Source: Sphingomonas sp. AX6 (GTDB lineage Bacteria > Pseudomonadota > Alphaproteobacteria > Sphingomonadales > Sphingomonadaceae). Taken from it: a stretch of DNA of 64,000 nucleotides. Of the stretch, positions 6,473-16,062 are shown one piece after another (positions within the stretch are counted from its first letter, which is position 1; each line of letters opens with the position of its first letter). The position numbers and the translations under genes were made by a program. The notes below the pieces were generated by a model. That model had not been told where the DNA came from. It was given only the letters and a program-made list of their open reading frames with translations, and searched no databases. The stretch is from assembly GCF_902506605.1 (NCBI RefSeq), contig NZ_LR733979.1:2952406-3016405 (forward strand). Direction: 5' to 3'.

Positions 6473-9321
6473 CAGAATGCAGTTCCTACGTTGAAAGTGA
6501 ATAGCTTGGTATCGTCGCCCTCTTCCTTGAGCAGCGCGTGCGCGACGTCGATGCGCAGCGGGCCGAAGGGCGAGTTCCAGTTGACGCCGACGCCGACCGA
6601 AAGACGGGGCTTTGCCGAATCGCCGACATAGCGCTCGAAGAAGGGTGCCGTACTGTTGGTCGCGATCGTGTTGGTCGACGTGCCCGTGCACGCGCCGCCC
6701 AGCGTCGAAGAGAAGCCGATCGGGCATGTCGTCGCCAACCCGGCATTTTCGCCACCGGTGGGCACGAAGTAAAGTTGGCGACCCTCGGCATCGGTGATGT
6801 TCGTTACCAGCGGCAGCAACGAGGGCGAACCATCGGCGTTAAACAGCGGATTGCCGCTTCCATCGACCGCCTGCGGGAATTGCTGGCCGACCACCGGACG
6901 TTTCAGACCGAACAGAGCGCCGGCCTGTAGGAAGATCGACGGACGCAGCCCCAATTCGCGCGCGCCTTCACCCAGCGGAATTTCGAGCTCGAGCTTGCCG
7001 AGATAATAGGCTTTCCCACCCAGCGCGTCGTCGATGATCTGCTCGCGGTCGGTAACCAGCAACTGGTCGCCGGTCGCGACCGTGCCGTTGAAGCCGATCC
7101 GTTGCACGCGCGGGCCGACGCCGCGAATGTCGAAGCCGCGGAACTGCGGTTCGCCGAGGAAGAAGCGATCGGTGATCCGGACCGAATCGGTATTGGGACC
7201 GCGATCTTCCTCAAGCGAGTGGATGTACCCGCCCTCGCCGGTCGCCGACAGGATGAAGCCGCTGCCGATGCTCCAATATTTGCGGGCATCGGCGCGGGCA
7301 CGGATAAAGCGCGTGTCGCCACCCAGTCCGGCGAATTCCAGGCCCAGTTGCAACCGCTCGCCACGCGTCGGGCGCAGGCTGGAATTTAGCGAGTTATAGC
7401 TGAGGTTCAGGCCCACTGCCGAAGTCAGGCGGTTGCCGATCGCATCGCACAAATACCGCCCGGCCTTCAGGGGGTCGCAGACCCCGTTGGTAAAGAACTG
7501 CGCTTCGTCCAGCGAAACATCGTCCTGCGTCAGGCGGTAATTGCCCGACAGCGACCAATATTCGGTCAGCGGCACCGCTGCAACGAGCTGTGCGCCGGTC
7601 GACACATTTTCATAGGTCTGGTTGCGTTCCTGACCAATGAAGTTGAACGAGTTGAAATCGCGGCGGAACACCGTCGCGCCCAGGGCGACGTTCTGATTGA
7701 ACAGATAGGGCTCGGTAAAGCCCAGCTCGACCGACTTGCTGTAGGTCGAATAATCGACCTGCGCGCGCAAGTCCTGGCCCTTGCCACGGAAGTTGCGCTG
7801 GCGGATCGCCGCCTGGACCAGGAAGCGCTCAAGGCTGGAGAAGCCTGCCGACAGCGACAATTCGCCGGTTGCGCGTTCTTCGACATTGGCGTTCAGGATG
7901 ACGCGGTCGGGGGCCGATCCCTGAACCTGTTCGATCTCGAATTTTTCGCCGAAATAGCCGAGCGAATTGATGCGGTCCTGCGAACGACGCACCAGCACGG
8001 TGTTGAACGCGTCGCCCTCAGCCACGCGCATTTCGCGGCGGACGACCTTGTCCTGCGTCTGGGTGTTGCCGGTGATGTTGACGCGCTCGACATAGGTCCG
8101 CTGCGCTTCGTTGATCACGAAATTGATCGCCATGATCTTGTTTTCGCGGTCGGGGCGGAATTGGGGATTCACATCGGCAAAGGCGTAGCCGAACAATCCG
8201 GCGGTCTCGCTCAACGCCTCGATCGAATCCTCGACCTGCTTGGCGTTGTACCAGTCATTCTCCTTGAACGGCAGGTTGGCCGCGAGTTGTTCGTTGTCGA
8301 AATCGCGAATTGCCGAATCGACGGTGACGGGGCCGAATTTGTACCGCTCGCCTTCCTCGACCACATAGGTGATGATGAAATCTTCACGGTCGGGGGTCAG
8401 CTCGGCGACGGCGGACACCACCCGGAAATCGGCATAGCCCTGAGTCAGGTAGAATTGGCGCAGCAACTGCTGGTCGTATGCCAGGCGGTCCTGGTCATAG
8501 GTCGTGTTCGACGACAGGATGCGGAACCAGCGCGATTGCTTGGTCGCCATCTCGCCGCGCAGGTCGTCGTCGGAGAATTGCTCGTTACCGATGATGTTGA
8601 TCTGGCGAACGCTCGATTTCGGGCCTTCGCTGATTTCGAACACCACATCGACGCGGTTCTGGTCGAGCGTGACCATCTGCGGATCGACCGAAGCGGCAAA
8701 GCGCCCTTGGCGGCGGTACAGCTCGACGATCCGCGCCACATCGGCGCGCACCGCGGTGCGGGTGAAGATCTGGCGCGGGGCGAGCTTTACCTCGGGCTGG
8801 ATCTTGTCGGTCTTCAACCGGCGATTGCCCTCGAAGATCACGCGGTTGATGACCGGATTCTCGGTCACGCGGATGATGATGTCACCCGTCTCGACGCCCT
8901 CGATCTGCACATCGGCCAGGAAATCGCTGGCGAGCAGGTCGCGCAGCGCCTGATCGATGGTTTCGTTGGTGTAGGTGCCGCCAGCGCGAAGCTGGGTATA
9001 GGCGATGATCGTTTCCGCCTCGATCCGCTGGTTGCCCGCGACGCGAATCGATTTGATCGTGCGCTGGACCTGCGGGGCGGCGATCAACGGCGCAGGCGCC
9101 GCCGGATTTGCCCGCTGCGGGGCGGGTGCCTGTTGCTGCGCCGGGGCCTGCTGCGGCGCAGGCGCTGGCTGCGGTGTCGTCGTCGGCGTCTGTTGCTGCG
9201 GCGCGGGCGCGGCAGCCGGGGGCGGCGCGGTCTGCGCCTGGGCCACGCCGGACAGCACGGTGGTCGCCATCAGCGCCACGGCTGCCTTCGAGCCGATCTT
9301 GGAAAGCTTGTTCGCCGTCAC
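6472..9321 (-). CDS. bamA: Outer membrane protein assembly factor BamA
   Basis: Omp85-family protein of about 949 residues. In order: signal peptide (cleaved near AQA), a Pro/Gln/Ala-rich linker of about 50 residues, POTRA domains, and a C-terminal 16-strand beta-barrel ending in aromatic Phe (NVGTAF). BamA inserts beta-barrel proteins into the outer membrane. The barrel carries extra loop sequence relative to the roughly 800-residue E. coli protein. The start is either GTG 9321 (chosen; G-rich sequence a few bases upstream) or TTG 9333; no ATG is in frame. It sits between rseP and skp, the conserved order for this assembly cluster. Confidence 0.96.
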   Translation of the reverse strand: MTANKLSKIGSKAAVALMATTVLSGVAQAQTAPPPAAAPAPQQQTPTTTPQPAPAPQQAPAQQQAPAPQRANPAAPAPLIAAPQVQRTIKSIRVAGNQRIEAETIIAYTQLRAGGTYTNETIDQALRDLLASDFLADVQIEGVETGDIIIRVTENPVINRVIFEGNRRLKTDKIQPEVKLAPRQIFTRTAVRADVARIVELYRRQGRFAASVDPQMVTLDQNRVDVVFEISEGPKSSVRQINIIGNEQFSDDDLRGEMATKQSRWFRILSSNTTYDQDRLAYDQQLLRQFYLTQGYADFRVVSAVAELTPDREDFIITYVVEEGERYKFGPVTVDSAIRDFDNEQLAANLPFKENDWYNAKQVEDSIEALSETAGLFGYAFADVNPQFRPDRENKIMAINFVINEAQRTYVERVNITGNTQTQDKVVRREMRVAEGDAFNTVLVRRSQDRINSLGYFGEKFEIEQVQGSAPDRVILNANVEERATGELSLSAGFSSLERFLVQAAIRQRNFRGKGQDLRAQVDYSTYSKSVELGFTEPYLFNQNVALGATVFRRDFNSFNFIGQERNQTYENVSTGAQLVAAVPLTEYWSLSGNYRLTQDDVSLDEAQFFTNGVCDPLKAGRYLCDAIGNRLTSAVGLNLSYNSLNSSLRPTRGERLQLGLEFAGLGGDTRFIRARADARKYWSIGSGFILSATGEGGYIHSLEEDRGPNTDSVRITDRFFLGEPQFRGFDIRGVGPRVQRIGFNGTVATGDQLLVTDREQIIDDALGGKAYYLGKLELEIPLGEGARELGLRPSIFLQAGALFGLKRPVVGQQFPQAVDGSGNPLFNADGSPSLLPLVTNITDAEGRQLYFVPTGGENAGLATTCPIGFSSTLGGACTGTSTNTIATNSTAPFFERYVGDSAKPRLSVGVGVNWNSPFGPLRIDVAHALLKEEGDDTKLFTFNVGTAF

Positions 9322-9390
9322 ATTCCACCCCAATCGAGGAAAAAATCAAATACTGGTGCCAGAAGGCCGTACGCCCCTGCCCCAACCACG

Positions 9391-10524
9391 TCAGCCGATC
9401 AACCCGGCCAGATTATCCCACAGCCCGAACGAGCCGAGATCGTTGACCGTGACCAGCAGCATCAGTGCGAGCAACGCGGCCAGTCCGCCGCGAAAGGCCC
9501 AGTCGAGCACCTTCGGATCGACCGGCTTCCGCCGAACCGCTTCGATCGCATAGAAGAACAAGTGGCCACCATCCAGCATCGGAACTGGCAACAGGTTGAT
9601 GAACCCCAAATTAATCGAGACCAAAGCGATCAACGTGATGAACGCGGGCCAGCCCAATGTCATCGTCTCGCCAGACACCTTGGCAATCCTGAGCGGCCCG
9701 CCCAGTTCGTCGAGCGGACGCCGCCCCGTGATGATCTGACCGATGGTCGCGACCATCATCTGGACGATGTCCACGGTACGCTCGACACCGACGACCGGTG
9801 CGCGAAGCAGGCTGACCGGTTCGAATACCGCCGACGCATTGCCGATGCCAACCAGCCCGGTGCGATATTCGTTGCCGAACCGGTCGACTTCGCGCTGGAT
9901 GGCGATCGTCAAATCGGCGGTCTGCGTCGCCCCTGCGCGGTCATAAGTGACGCGCACCCGTTCGTCCGGGCGAATCTGGGCATAGTTGCGGATATCGTCG
10001 AACGTTTCGATCCGGGTGCCGCCCATCGCGACGATCCGGTCGCCGGGCTGCAACCCCGCACCCGCCGCGGCACCGCCTGCAACTACGGTTTCCACCATCG
10101 GCGGCGTCCGGCTTTCGCCGTAGACAAGCGCGAAGCCACCAAGGATCAGGATGGCGAGCAGGAAATTGGTGATCGGCCCGGCTGCAACGATGATCGCGCG
10201 TTGCCATAGCTTCTTGGCCTGGAAGGTTTGCGCGCGCTCTTCGGGCGGAAGCGACAGCCATTGTGCATCTGGCTGGCTGGCGGGATTCATGTCGCCTGCG
10301 AAGCGGACATAGCCGCCCAGCGGCATCCAACCGAATTTCCACCGCGTGCCGCGCTTGTCGGTGAAGCCGGCGATTTCGCGGCCGAAGCCGATCGAAAACG
10401 CTTCCGCCTTCACGCCGAACCAGCGTCCGGCGAGATAATGTCCCATTTCGTGAATGAACACGAGCGGACCGATCACCAGCGCAAACGCCAGGATCGTCAG
10501 CAGAAACCCAGGGCTTTCGATCAA
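9391..10524 (-). CDS. rseP: Site-2 intramembrane metalloprotease RseP (M50)
   Basis: 377-residue membrane protease that cleaves anti-sigma factors and signal peptide remnants within the bilayer. The zinc motif HEMGH is at residues 25-29 and the third ligand is in LDGGH (Asp318). One PDZ domain is visible around residues 150-200 (AGLQPGDRIVAMGG); E. coli RseP has two. Start is TTG 10524, with GAGGA about 9 nt upstream and no better in-frame start. Located 25 bp after dxr and 69 bp before bamA, matching the usual uppS-cdsA-dxr-rseP-bamA order. Confidence 0.95.
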   Translation of the reverse strand: MIESPGFLLTILAFALVIGPLVFIHEMGHYLAGRWFGVKAEAFSIGFGREIAGFTDKRGTRWKFGWMPLGGYVRFAGDMNPASQPDAQWLSLPPEERAQTFQAKKLWQRAIIVAAGPITNFLLAILILGGFALVYGESRTPPMVETVVAGGAAAGAGLQPGDRIVAMGGTRIETFDDIRNYAQIRPDERVRVTYDRAGATQTADLTIAIQREVDRFGNEYRTGLVGIGNASAVFEPVSLLRAPVVGVERTVDIVQMMVATIGQIITGRRPLDELGGPLRIAKVSGETMTLGWPAFITLIALVSINLGFINLLPVPMLDGGHLFFYAIEAVRRKPVDPKVLDWAFRGGLAALLALMLLVTVNDLGSFGLWDNLAGLIG

Positions 10525-10549
10525 TCCAAGCCGTCCTCAAACCGGGCCT

Positions 10550-11704
10550 TCAAACGCAGGCCTGTACACGTTCGCCCGCGATTCGTCGCGCTTCGGCATC
10601 GATCGCCAATACGGCATCGAGGCTGTCGGGCGCCAGCGGGTCGTAACGCCCAAGCGTATCGGCGACGATTGCGGCAATTTCGAGGAAGCCGACACGACCC
10701 TTCAGAAAGGCTTCGACCGCAACTTCATTGGCCGCATTCAAGATCGCCGGTCGCGCGCCGCCTGCGCGCAAAGCTTCCTTCGCCAGGCCGATTGCGGGAA
10801 ACCGCACCGCGTCCGCCGCTTCGAAATCAAGCCGCGCGACTTTCGCCAGGTCCAGTCGCTCGCATGGCGTCTCCATTCGCTCTGGCCATGCCAGTGCATA
10901 GGCAATGGGCGTACGCATATCGGGCGACCCCATCTGCGCGAGCACCGATCCATCGATATATTCGACCATCGAATGTACCACCGACTGGCGGTGGACGATG
11001 ATGTCGAATTGATCGGCGGCGACCGGAAAGAGATGAAAGGCTTCGATCAGTTCGAGCCCCTTGTTCATCATCGTCGCCGAATCGACGGAGATCTTGGCGC
11101 CCATCGACCAGTTGGGGTGCGCCACCGCCTGCTCCGGTGTAATCCCGCGCATCTCGTCCAGGGTTCGCTCGCGAAACGGACCACCACTCGCGGTCAGGAT
11201 GATCCGCGCGACGCCTTTCGGCGCGGTGCGGTCAAGGCACTGGAACACCGCATTATGTTCGGAATCGACGGGCAACAGCGTGACCCCATGCGCTTCGACC
11301 GCGCGCGTCATCACCTCGCCCGCAGAAACCAGCGCTTCCTTGTTCGCAAGCGCCAGCGTGCCACCACTCTCGATCGCGGCCATCACGGGCTTCAACCCCG
11401 CACAGCCGACGATCGCCGCCATCGTCCAGTCCGCCCCCATCCGCGCGGCGTCGCACACCGCATCGGCACCCGCTGCGGCCTCGATGCCCGTGTCGGCAAG
11501 CGCGGCTTTCAGCGCTTCGTAACGGGTCGCATCGGCGACGACGGCGCGTTTGGCACCGACACGCTTTGCCGCAGCCGCCAGACCGTCCACGTCGCTGTTG
11601 GCGGTGAGCGCCAGCACCTCGAATCCGTCGCGATTGCGTTCGATTAGGTCGAGCGTCGAGGTGCCGATCGACCCCGTCGCACCAAGGATGGTGATCCGCT
11701 TCAT
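10550..11704 (-). CDS. dxr: 1-deoxy-D-xylulose-5-phosphate reductoisomerase
   Basis: 384-residue enzyme of the MEP isoprenoid pathway that converts DXP to 2-C-methyl-D-erythritol 4-phosphate with NADPH. Features: N-terminal nucleotide-binding GATGSIG (residues 8-14), ALANKEALVSAG, the metal and substrate site PVDSEHNAVFQ, and ISVDSATMMNKGLE. Length is normal. The ATG at 11704 overlaps the cdsA stop (ATGA), so translation is coupled with cdsA. Its product feeds the undecaprenyl pathway served by uppS two genes upstream. Confidence 0.97.
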   Translation of the reverse strand: MKRITILGATGSIGTSTLDLIERNRDGFEVLALTANSDVDGLAAAAKRVGAKRAVVADATRYEALKAALADTGIEAAAGADAVCDAARMGADWTMAAIVGCAGLKPVMAAIESGGTLALANKEALVSAGEVMTRAVEAHGVTLLPVDSEHNAVFQCLDRTAPKGVARIILTASGGPFRERTLDEMRGITPEQAVAHPNWSMGAKISVDSATMMNKGLELIEAFHLFPVAADQFDIIVHRQSVVHSMVEYIDGSVLAQMGSPDMRTPIAYALAWPERMETPCERLDLAKVARLDFEAADAVRFPAIGLAKEALRAGGARPAILNAANEVAVEAFLKGRVGFLEIAAIVADTLGRYDPLAPDSLDAVLAIDAEARRIAGERVQACV

Positions 11705-12507
11705 GCGATGTTCGGCAATTCGATCAGGAACGCGATCACCGGGGCTACCGGCACCAGCCCGTCGAGCCGGTCGAGCACGCCGCCATGCCCCGGCAGGATC
11801 GACCCGGAGTCCTTGACCCCCGCCCGGCGTTTCAGCCCGCTTTCGTACAGGTCGCCCAGTTGTGCGAGCACCGCCAGCGCGGGCGTTGCGATGACGAAAC
11901 TCATTGGAATGCCCCAGCGCATCATCACGGAGCTATAGACGGTCGCGAGCAGCACACCGCCGATCAGCCCGGCCCAGGTCTTGTTGGGGCTGAGTGCGGG
12001 GGCAAGCTTGGGTCCACCGATCGTCCGCCCGGCAAAGAACGCGCCGATATCGGTCGCCCACACCAGTCCCATTGCCCATAATGTGATGACGAACCCGTTC
12101 GGCTGGTCGCGCAACAGGATCAGCGCCAGCGCAGGAAGTCCGACATAGAGGATACCGCGCAGCAGCGACGTGCGCCGGGTGATGATGACGATGAAGAACG
12201 CCGCGCCCGCGATCAGCCCCAATGCGAAGAAGCCCGGCCCCGCCGCCAGCGGCGACAGGATCGCCAGTGGCACCGAAATCGCGAACATCGACAGGCGTTT
12301 CTGCTGGGCATCGACCTTATGCAGATCGGCCCATTCCGCCATCATGAACAACGAGATTACCGAGACGAGTACCCAGAATGCCAGCTCGCCGAACCACAGC
12401 GCGGCGGTCGCGATCGCGATCATGCCGATGCTGGCAAAGATGCGCAGCCGAACGTCGGACGCCGATTTCGGTCCGTCACGGGGGGGCAATGGCGGCGTAT
12501 CGGTCAT
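11701..12507 (-). CDS. cdsA: Phosphatidate cytidylyltransferase
   Basis: 268-residue polytopic membrane enzyme that makes CDP-diacylglycerol from phosphatidate and CTP, the precursor for all phospholipids including those made by pssA-psd in this window. The family signature is visible near the C-terminus (GVKDSGSILPGHGGVLDRLDG), together with SPNKTWAG. It overlaps uppS upstream and dxr downstream by ATGA at both ends, so it lies in the middle of a coupled operon. Confidence 0.95.
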   Translation of the reverse strand: MTDTPPLPPRDGPKSASDVRLRIFASIGMIAIATAALWFGELAFWVLVSVISLFMMAEWADLHKVDAQQKRLSMFAISVPLAILSPLAAGPGFFALGLIAGAAFFIVIITRRTSLLRGILYVGLPALALILLRDQPNGFVITLWAMGLVWATDIGAFFAGRTIGGPKLAPALSPNKTWAGLIGGVLLATVYSSVMMRWGIPMSFVIATPALAVLAQLGDLYESGLKRRAGVKDSGSILPGHGGVLDRLDGLVPVAPVIAFLIELPNIA

Positions 12508-13235
12508 AGCCCGCCGAACCGGCGCTGGCGGCGTCCGTAATCGGCAATCGCGTCACGGATCACCGCTTCATCGACATCGGGCCATAACGTGTCGATGAAC
12601 ATCAGTTCGGCATAGGCCGATTGCCACAGGAGGAAATTCGACAGCCGCACTTCGCCCGAAGTGCGGATCATCAGGTCGAGCGGCGGCAGGTCGCGGGTCG
12701 TCAAATGCGCTTCGATCGCGGCCTCGTCGATCGCATCGGCAGCCAACTCCCCCCCGGCAACCTTCACCGCCAGTGCCCGCGTCGCCGCAACCAATTCCGC
12801 CTGCGCCCCATAGTTGAGCGCGATCACCAGTATCGGCCCGGTATTGGTCGCCGTCCTCTCAATCGCGTCGTCGATCATCGCGACGATGTCGGATTTGAGC
12901 ACGCGGTAATCGCCGATCACCCGCAGCCGCACATTTTCGGCGATCAGGTCGTTGACCTCCGACGACAGGAAATGCCGCAGCAATCCCATCAGGTCGGTGA
13001 CTTCATCCTCGGGTCGCCGCCAATTCTCCGACGAAAAGGCATAGAGCGTCAGCACCTCGATCCCCAGGTCGCGCGCGGCGCGCGTCGCCTTGCGAACCGC
13101 CTCGACGCCCTTTTTATGCCCGGCAATGCGCGGCAACCGCCGAGCTTTTGCCCAGCGTCCGTTGCCGTCCATGATGATGGCGACGTGGCGAGGGATGGTG
13201 GCGGTTTCCGTCACGGCCAAAGGTTCGCTCGCCAC
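12504..13235 (-). CDS. uppS: Isoprenyl (undecaprenyl) diphosphate synthase
   Basis: About 243-residue cis-prenyltransferase that builds undecaprenyl diphosphate, the carrier lipid for cell wall precursors. Signatures are HVAIIMDGNGRWAK near the N-terminus, LTLYAFSSENWRRP, and RTSGEVRLSNFLLWQ with the Mg/diphosphate-binding region near the C-terminus. No ATG start is available. GTG 13235 is chosen because GTAGG lies 6 nt upstream; TTG 13241 is the alternative. The stop overlaps cdsA's start. It is separated from frr by a degenerate REP-like unit. Confidence 0.95.
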   Translation of the reverse strand: MASEPLAVTETATIPRHVAIIMDGNGRWAKARRLPRIAGHKKGVEAVRKATRAARDLGIEVLTLYAFSSENWRRPEDEVTDLMGLLRHFLSSEVNDLIAENVRLRVIGDYRVLKSDIVAMIDDAIERTATNTGPILVIALNYGAQAELVAATRALAVKVAGGELAADAIDEAAIEAHLTTRDLPPLDLMIRTSGEVRLSNFLLWQSAYAELMFIDTLWPDVDEAVIRDAIADYGRRQRRFGGL

Positions 13236-13247
13236 GCTCAACCTACT

Positions 13248-13300
13248 CCGTTCGCACTGAGCCTATCGACCCCAAGGGCAGCGCGCTCAGCACGAAGGGG
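13248..13300. repeat. Degenerate REP-like unit, type C
   Basis: Imperfect copy of the unit containing TTCGTGCTGAGC and its complement CTCAGCACGAA. It lies between frr and uppS, close to the uppS start region. Better copies are at 15940 and 28448. Confidence 0.55.
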
Positions 13301-13320
13301 AAAATGGGATTGCCCCGAAA

Positions 13321-13878
13321 TCACTGACCCAGGATTTCCTTTTCCTTCGACGTCGCGGTCGCGTCGATATCGGCGATGGTCGCGTCGGTCAGCTTCTGGA
13401 CTTCGGTTTCGAGTTTCTTGCGCTCGTCCTCCGAAATCTCGCCCTTCTTCTCGTCGGTCTTCAGGCTGTCCATACCGTCGCGGCGCACGTTACGCGCGGC
13501 GATGCGCGCTTTCTCGGCATATTGGCCGGCAAGCTTGGCCAGTTCCTTGCGGCGCTCCTCGGTCAGGTCGGGGATCGGCAGGCGGATATTCTGCCCGTCG
13601 ACGATCGGGTTCAGACCCAATCCTGCCGAACGGATCGCCTTGTCTACCGGGCCGACATTGGATTTGTCCCACACCTGCACCGACAGCATCCGCGGCTCGG
13701 GCGCCGACACGGTCGCGACCTGATTCAGCGGCATGTTCGCACCGTAGACTTCGACCGTGACAGGATCGAGCAGGCTGACAGACGCGCGTCCGGTGCGCAG
13801 CCCGCCCAGATCGCCCTTAAGCGATTCGACCGAACCCGCCATGCGGCGTTCCAGATCGGCCTTGTTATAAGCGGCCAT
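13321..13878 (-). CDS. frr: Ribosome recycling factor
   Basis: 185-residue protein that, with EF-G, splits the post-termination ribosome. Full family length with a recognisable N-terminal helix ([20 protein letters not shown]), the domain II region ([15 protein letters not shown]) and a helical C-terminus ([19 protein letters not shown]). It follows pyrH by about 28 bp, the standard rpsB-tsf-pyrH-frr order. Confidence 0.97.
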   Translation of the reverse strand: MAAYNKADLERRMAGSVESLKGDLGGLRTGRASVSLLDPVTVEVYGANMPLNQVATVSAPEPRMLSVQVWDKSNVGPVDKAIRSAGLGLNPIVDGQNIRLPIPDLTEERRKELAKLAGQYAEKARIAARNVRRDGMDSLKTDEKKGEISEDERKKLETEVQKLTDATIADIDATATSKEKEILGQ

Positions 13879-13906
13879 GATGCAATCCTCTCTTCATTCC
13901 AGAAAC

Positions 13907-14629
13907 TTACGCGTCGTTCTTGACGATCGTCGATGTGCCTTCGCCGCGCAAAACCGCGGTCAGATTGCCTTCGTCGCGGATGTTGAACACCACGATCGGG
14001 ATGTCGTTGTCGCGGCACAGCGCCACCGCGCTCGCATCCATCACCTTCAAATCGTCGGCGAGCACGCGGTTGAAGCTCAGGGCGTCATAACGCGTTGCCG
14101 TCGACACCTTTTTCGGATCGGCGTTATAAACGCCGTCGACGCTGGTGCCCTTGAATAGCGCGTCGCAATTCATTTCCGCCGCGCGCAACGCAGCGGTGGT
14201 ATCGGTGGTGAAGAACGGCAGGCCGGTGCCCGCTGCGAACAGCACGACGCGGCCCTTCTGCATATGCCGCTCGGCCTTGCGCCGGATATAGGGTTCGCAG
14301 ACGCTGGCCATCGGGATCGCCGACTGGACGCGGGTTTCGACGCCCGCTTTCTCCAGCGCGTTCTGCATCGCGAGCGCGTTCATCACGGTCGCGAGCATGC
14401 CCATGTAATCGGCGCTCGCCCGATCGAAGCCCTGCGCGGCGCCAGCCAGCCCGCGGAAGATATTGCCGCCGCCGACGACCATGCAGATCTCAAGCCCCGC
14501 TTCCTTCGCCGCCTTCACTTCGCGCGCCACGCGCTCACAGGTCGCCGGGTCGATGCCGAACTGGCCCGACCCCATCAGGACTTCGCCCGAGAGTTTCAGA
14601 AGGATGCGTTTGAATTTCGTAGCGGGCAT
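13907..14629 (-). CDS. pyrH: Uridylate kinase (UMP kinase)
   Basis: 240-residue amino-acid-kinase-fold enzyme that phosphorylates UMP to UDP in pyrimidine nucleotide synthesis. The phosphate-binding start [14 protein letters not shown], the VGGGNIFRG loop and the NADPKKV segment are all present. The ATG is at 14629. It sits about 325 bp downstream of tsf, separated by the tsf terminator and a REP-like repeat, so it may be transcribed partly from its own promoter. Confidence 0.97.
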   Translation of the reverse strand: MPATKFKRILLKLSGEVLMGSGQFGIDPATCERVAREVKAAKEAGLEICMVVGGGNIFRGLAGAAQGFDRASADYMGMLATVMNALAMQNALEKAGVETRVQSAIPMASVCEPYIRRKAERHMQKGRVVLFAAGTGLPFFTTDTTAALRAAEMNCDALFKGTSVDGVYNADPKKVSTATRYDALSFNRVLADDLKVMDASAVALCRDNDIPIVVFNIRDEGNLTAVLRGEGTSTIVKNDA

Positions 14630-14754
14630 GGATTCACTTGTGTTGCGGGCGGGGGATAAGGCGCGCGGACCTTAGAAGCGGTGCGCTGCGATGCCAAGCG
14701 GGGATGCGCGTAGCCATCCGCGACAAAGCCACGGCAGCACGCCCCACCCCCAAA

Positions 14755-14874
14755 CCGTTGGTGTCGAGTAGGGGTCGAGCGAAGTCGAGAACCCGTATCG
14801 AGACAGGCTCTCCTGTGACCCTCCTCCCTCGATACGCCTTCTCGACAAGCTCGAAGGCTACTCGGGACAAACGG
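14755..14874. repeat. REP-like inverted repeat, type B
   Basis: Long imperfect inverted repeat whose arms carry GTCGAGAACCCGTATCGAGA and CTCGATACGCCTTCTCGACA. Its ends are CCGTTGG and CAAACGG. Fills most of the gap between tsf and pyrH. Same type at 30781, 35519 and 52179. Confidence 0.85.
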
Positions 14875-14890
14875 TTTTGGGCGAGAGCGT

Positions 14891-14925
14891 ACATAGAAAG
14901 GGCGGCCCCTCGGAGCCGCCCTTCC
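14891..14925 (-). terminator. Rho-independent terminator after tsf
   Basis: On the minus strand, about 30 bp after the tsf stop, GGGCGGC and its complement GCCGCCC form a hairpin with a short loop, followed by TTTCTAT. It should end the rpsB-tsf transcript. Confidence 0.75.
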
Positions 14926-14954
14926 CTGTTCTCACGAACCAATCCGATCCCGGA

Positions 14955-15884
14955 TCAGTTCTTGATCCCCGCGGTCGCCGCCACTTCGGCTGCGAAATCG
15001 CTTTCTTCCTTCTCGATGCCTTCGCCGAGCTGGAAGCGGACATAGTCCTTGAGCACGATGGTCGTGCCTGCGTCCTTCGCCGCCTTGGCGACGACGTCCG
15101 CGACCGGCGTCTTGCCATCCATCACGATCGGCTGGCTGAGCAGCGCGTTTTCCTTGGCGAACTTCTTCACCGATCCCTCGACCATCTTGGCGATGATGTC
15201 GGCGGGCTTGCCGCTTTCTGCTGCCTTTTCGGTCGCGATCTGGCGCTCGCGCTCCAGCACGTCCTGGTCGAGGCCCGATTCGTCGAGTGCCAGCGGGAAA
15301 GCGGCCGCGATGTGCATCGCGATCTGCTTGCCGAGCGGTTCGAGCACATCGACACCCGCATCGGATTCGAGCGCGACGAGCACGCCGATCTTGCCGAGGC
15401 CCGGTGCCGCTGCGTTATGGACGTACGGGATCACCGCGCCCTTCGTCACTGCCAGGCGCTTCGCACGGCGCAGCGACTGGTTCTCGCCGATCGTCGCGAT
15501 GTTGTTGGTCAGCGTCTCATCCACCGACTTGCCCGACGGCATCGCTGCGGTCTTGAGCGTGTCGATATCGTCGCCCGATTCCAGCGCGATCGCGGTGACG
15601 TCGCGAACGAACGCCTGGAACTGGTCGTTCTTGGCGACGAAATCGGTTTCGGAGTTCACTTCGACTGCCGCACCCTTGGTGCCTGCAACCGCGACGCCGA
15701 CCAGACCTTCGGCCGCGGTGCGGCTCGACTTCTTCTGCGCAGCCGCCAGACCCTTGGTCCGCAGCCAGTCCATCGCCGCTTCCATGTCGCCGCCATTTTC
15801 GGTCAGCGCCTTTTTGCAGTCCATCATGCCGGCGCCTGAACGCTCGCGCAGTTCCTTCACCGCTGCTGCCGTGATCTCGGCCAT
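14955..15884 (-). CDS. tsf: Elongation factor Ts
   Basis: 309-residue guanine nucleotide exchange factor for EF-Tu. The N-terminal UBA-like domain ([20 protein letters not shown]) is followed by the EF-Tu-contacting SETDFVAKN motif and two core repeats. Length is typical of alphaproteobacteria. It lies downstream of rpsB with a REP-like repeat in the gap, and has its own hairpin terminator. Confidence 0.97.
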   Translation of the reverse strand: MAEITAAAVKELRERSGAGMMDCKKALTENGGDMEAAMDWLRTKGLAAAQKKSSRTAAEGLVGVAVAGTKGAAVEVNSETDFVAKNDQFQAFVRDVTAIALESGDDIDTLKTAAMPSGKSVDETLTNNIATIGENQSLRRAKRLAVTKGAVIPYVHNAAAPGLGKIGVLVALESDAGVDVLEPLGKQIAMHIAAAFPLALDESGLDQDVLERERQIATEKAAESGKPADIIAKMVEGSVKKFAKENALLSQPIVMDGKTPVADVVAKAAKDAGTTIVLKDYVRFQLGEGIEKEESDFAAEVAATAGIKN

Positions 15885-15939
15885 GTTCGTTTCCTTCGTT
15901 TGTGGAGCCCGTGGGGCTCGAAAGCTTGAATATATAAAA

Positions 15940-16024
15940 CCGCTCGCCCTGAGCCTGTCGAAGGGCTGTCCTTCCTGTTTGTGACAAGAGAAGGACAGTG
16001 CTTCGGCAAGCTCAGCACGAACGG
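15940..16024. repeat. REP-like inverted repeat, type C
   Basis: Inverted repeat with arms containing GAAGGGCTGTCCTTC and GAAGGACAGTGCTTC plus GAGCCTGTCGAA/TTCGGCAAGCTC, ending in GAACGG. It lies between rpsB and tsf. A close copy is at 28448. Confidence 0.85.
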
Positions 16025-16062
16025 TTGATAGGCTTGTCGAAGCCCAGAGCTATGCCGACGCC

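Noticed and set aside
6473..6727. Upstream extension of skp
   Set aside because: It would overlap the essential bamA barrel in another frame; the ATGA overlap and signal peptide place the start at 6472.
8161..10209. 682-codon plus-strand open frame
   Set aside because: Lies antisense to bamA and rseP, has no homology pattern, and is the usual long open frame produced opposite GC-rich codon usage.
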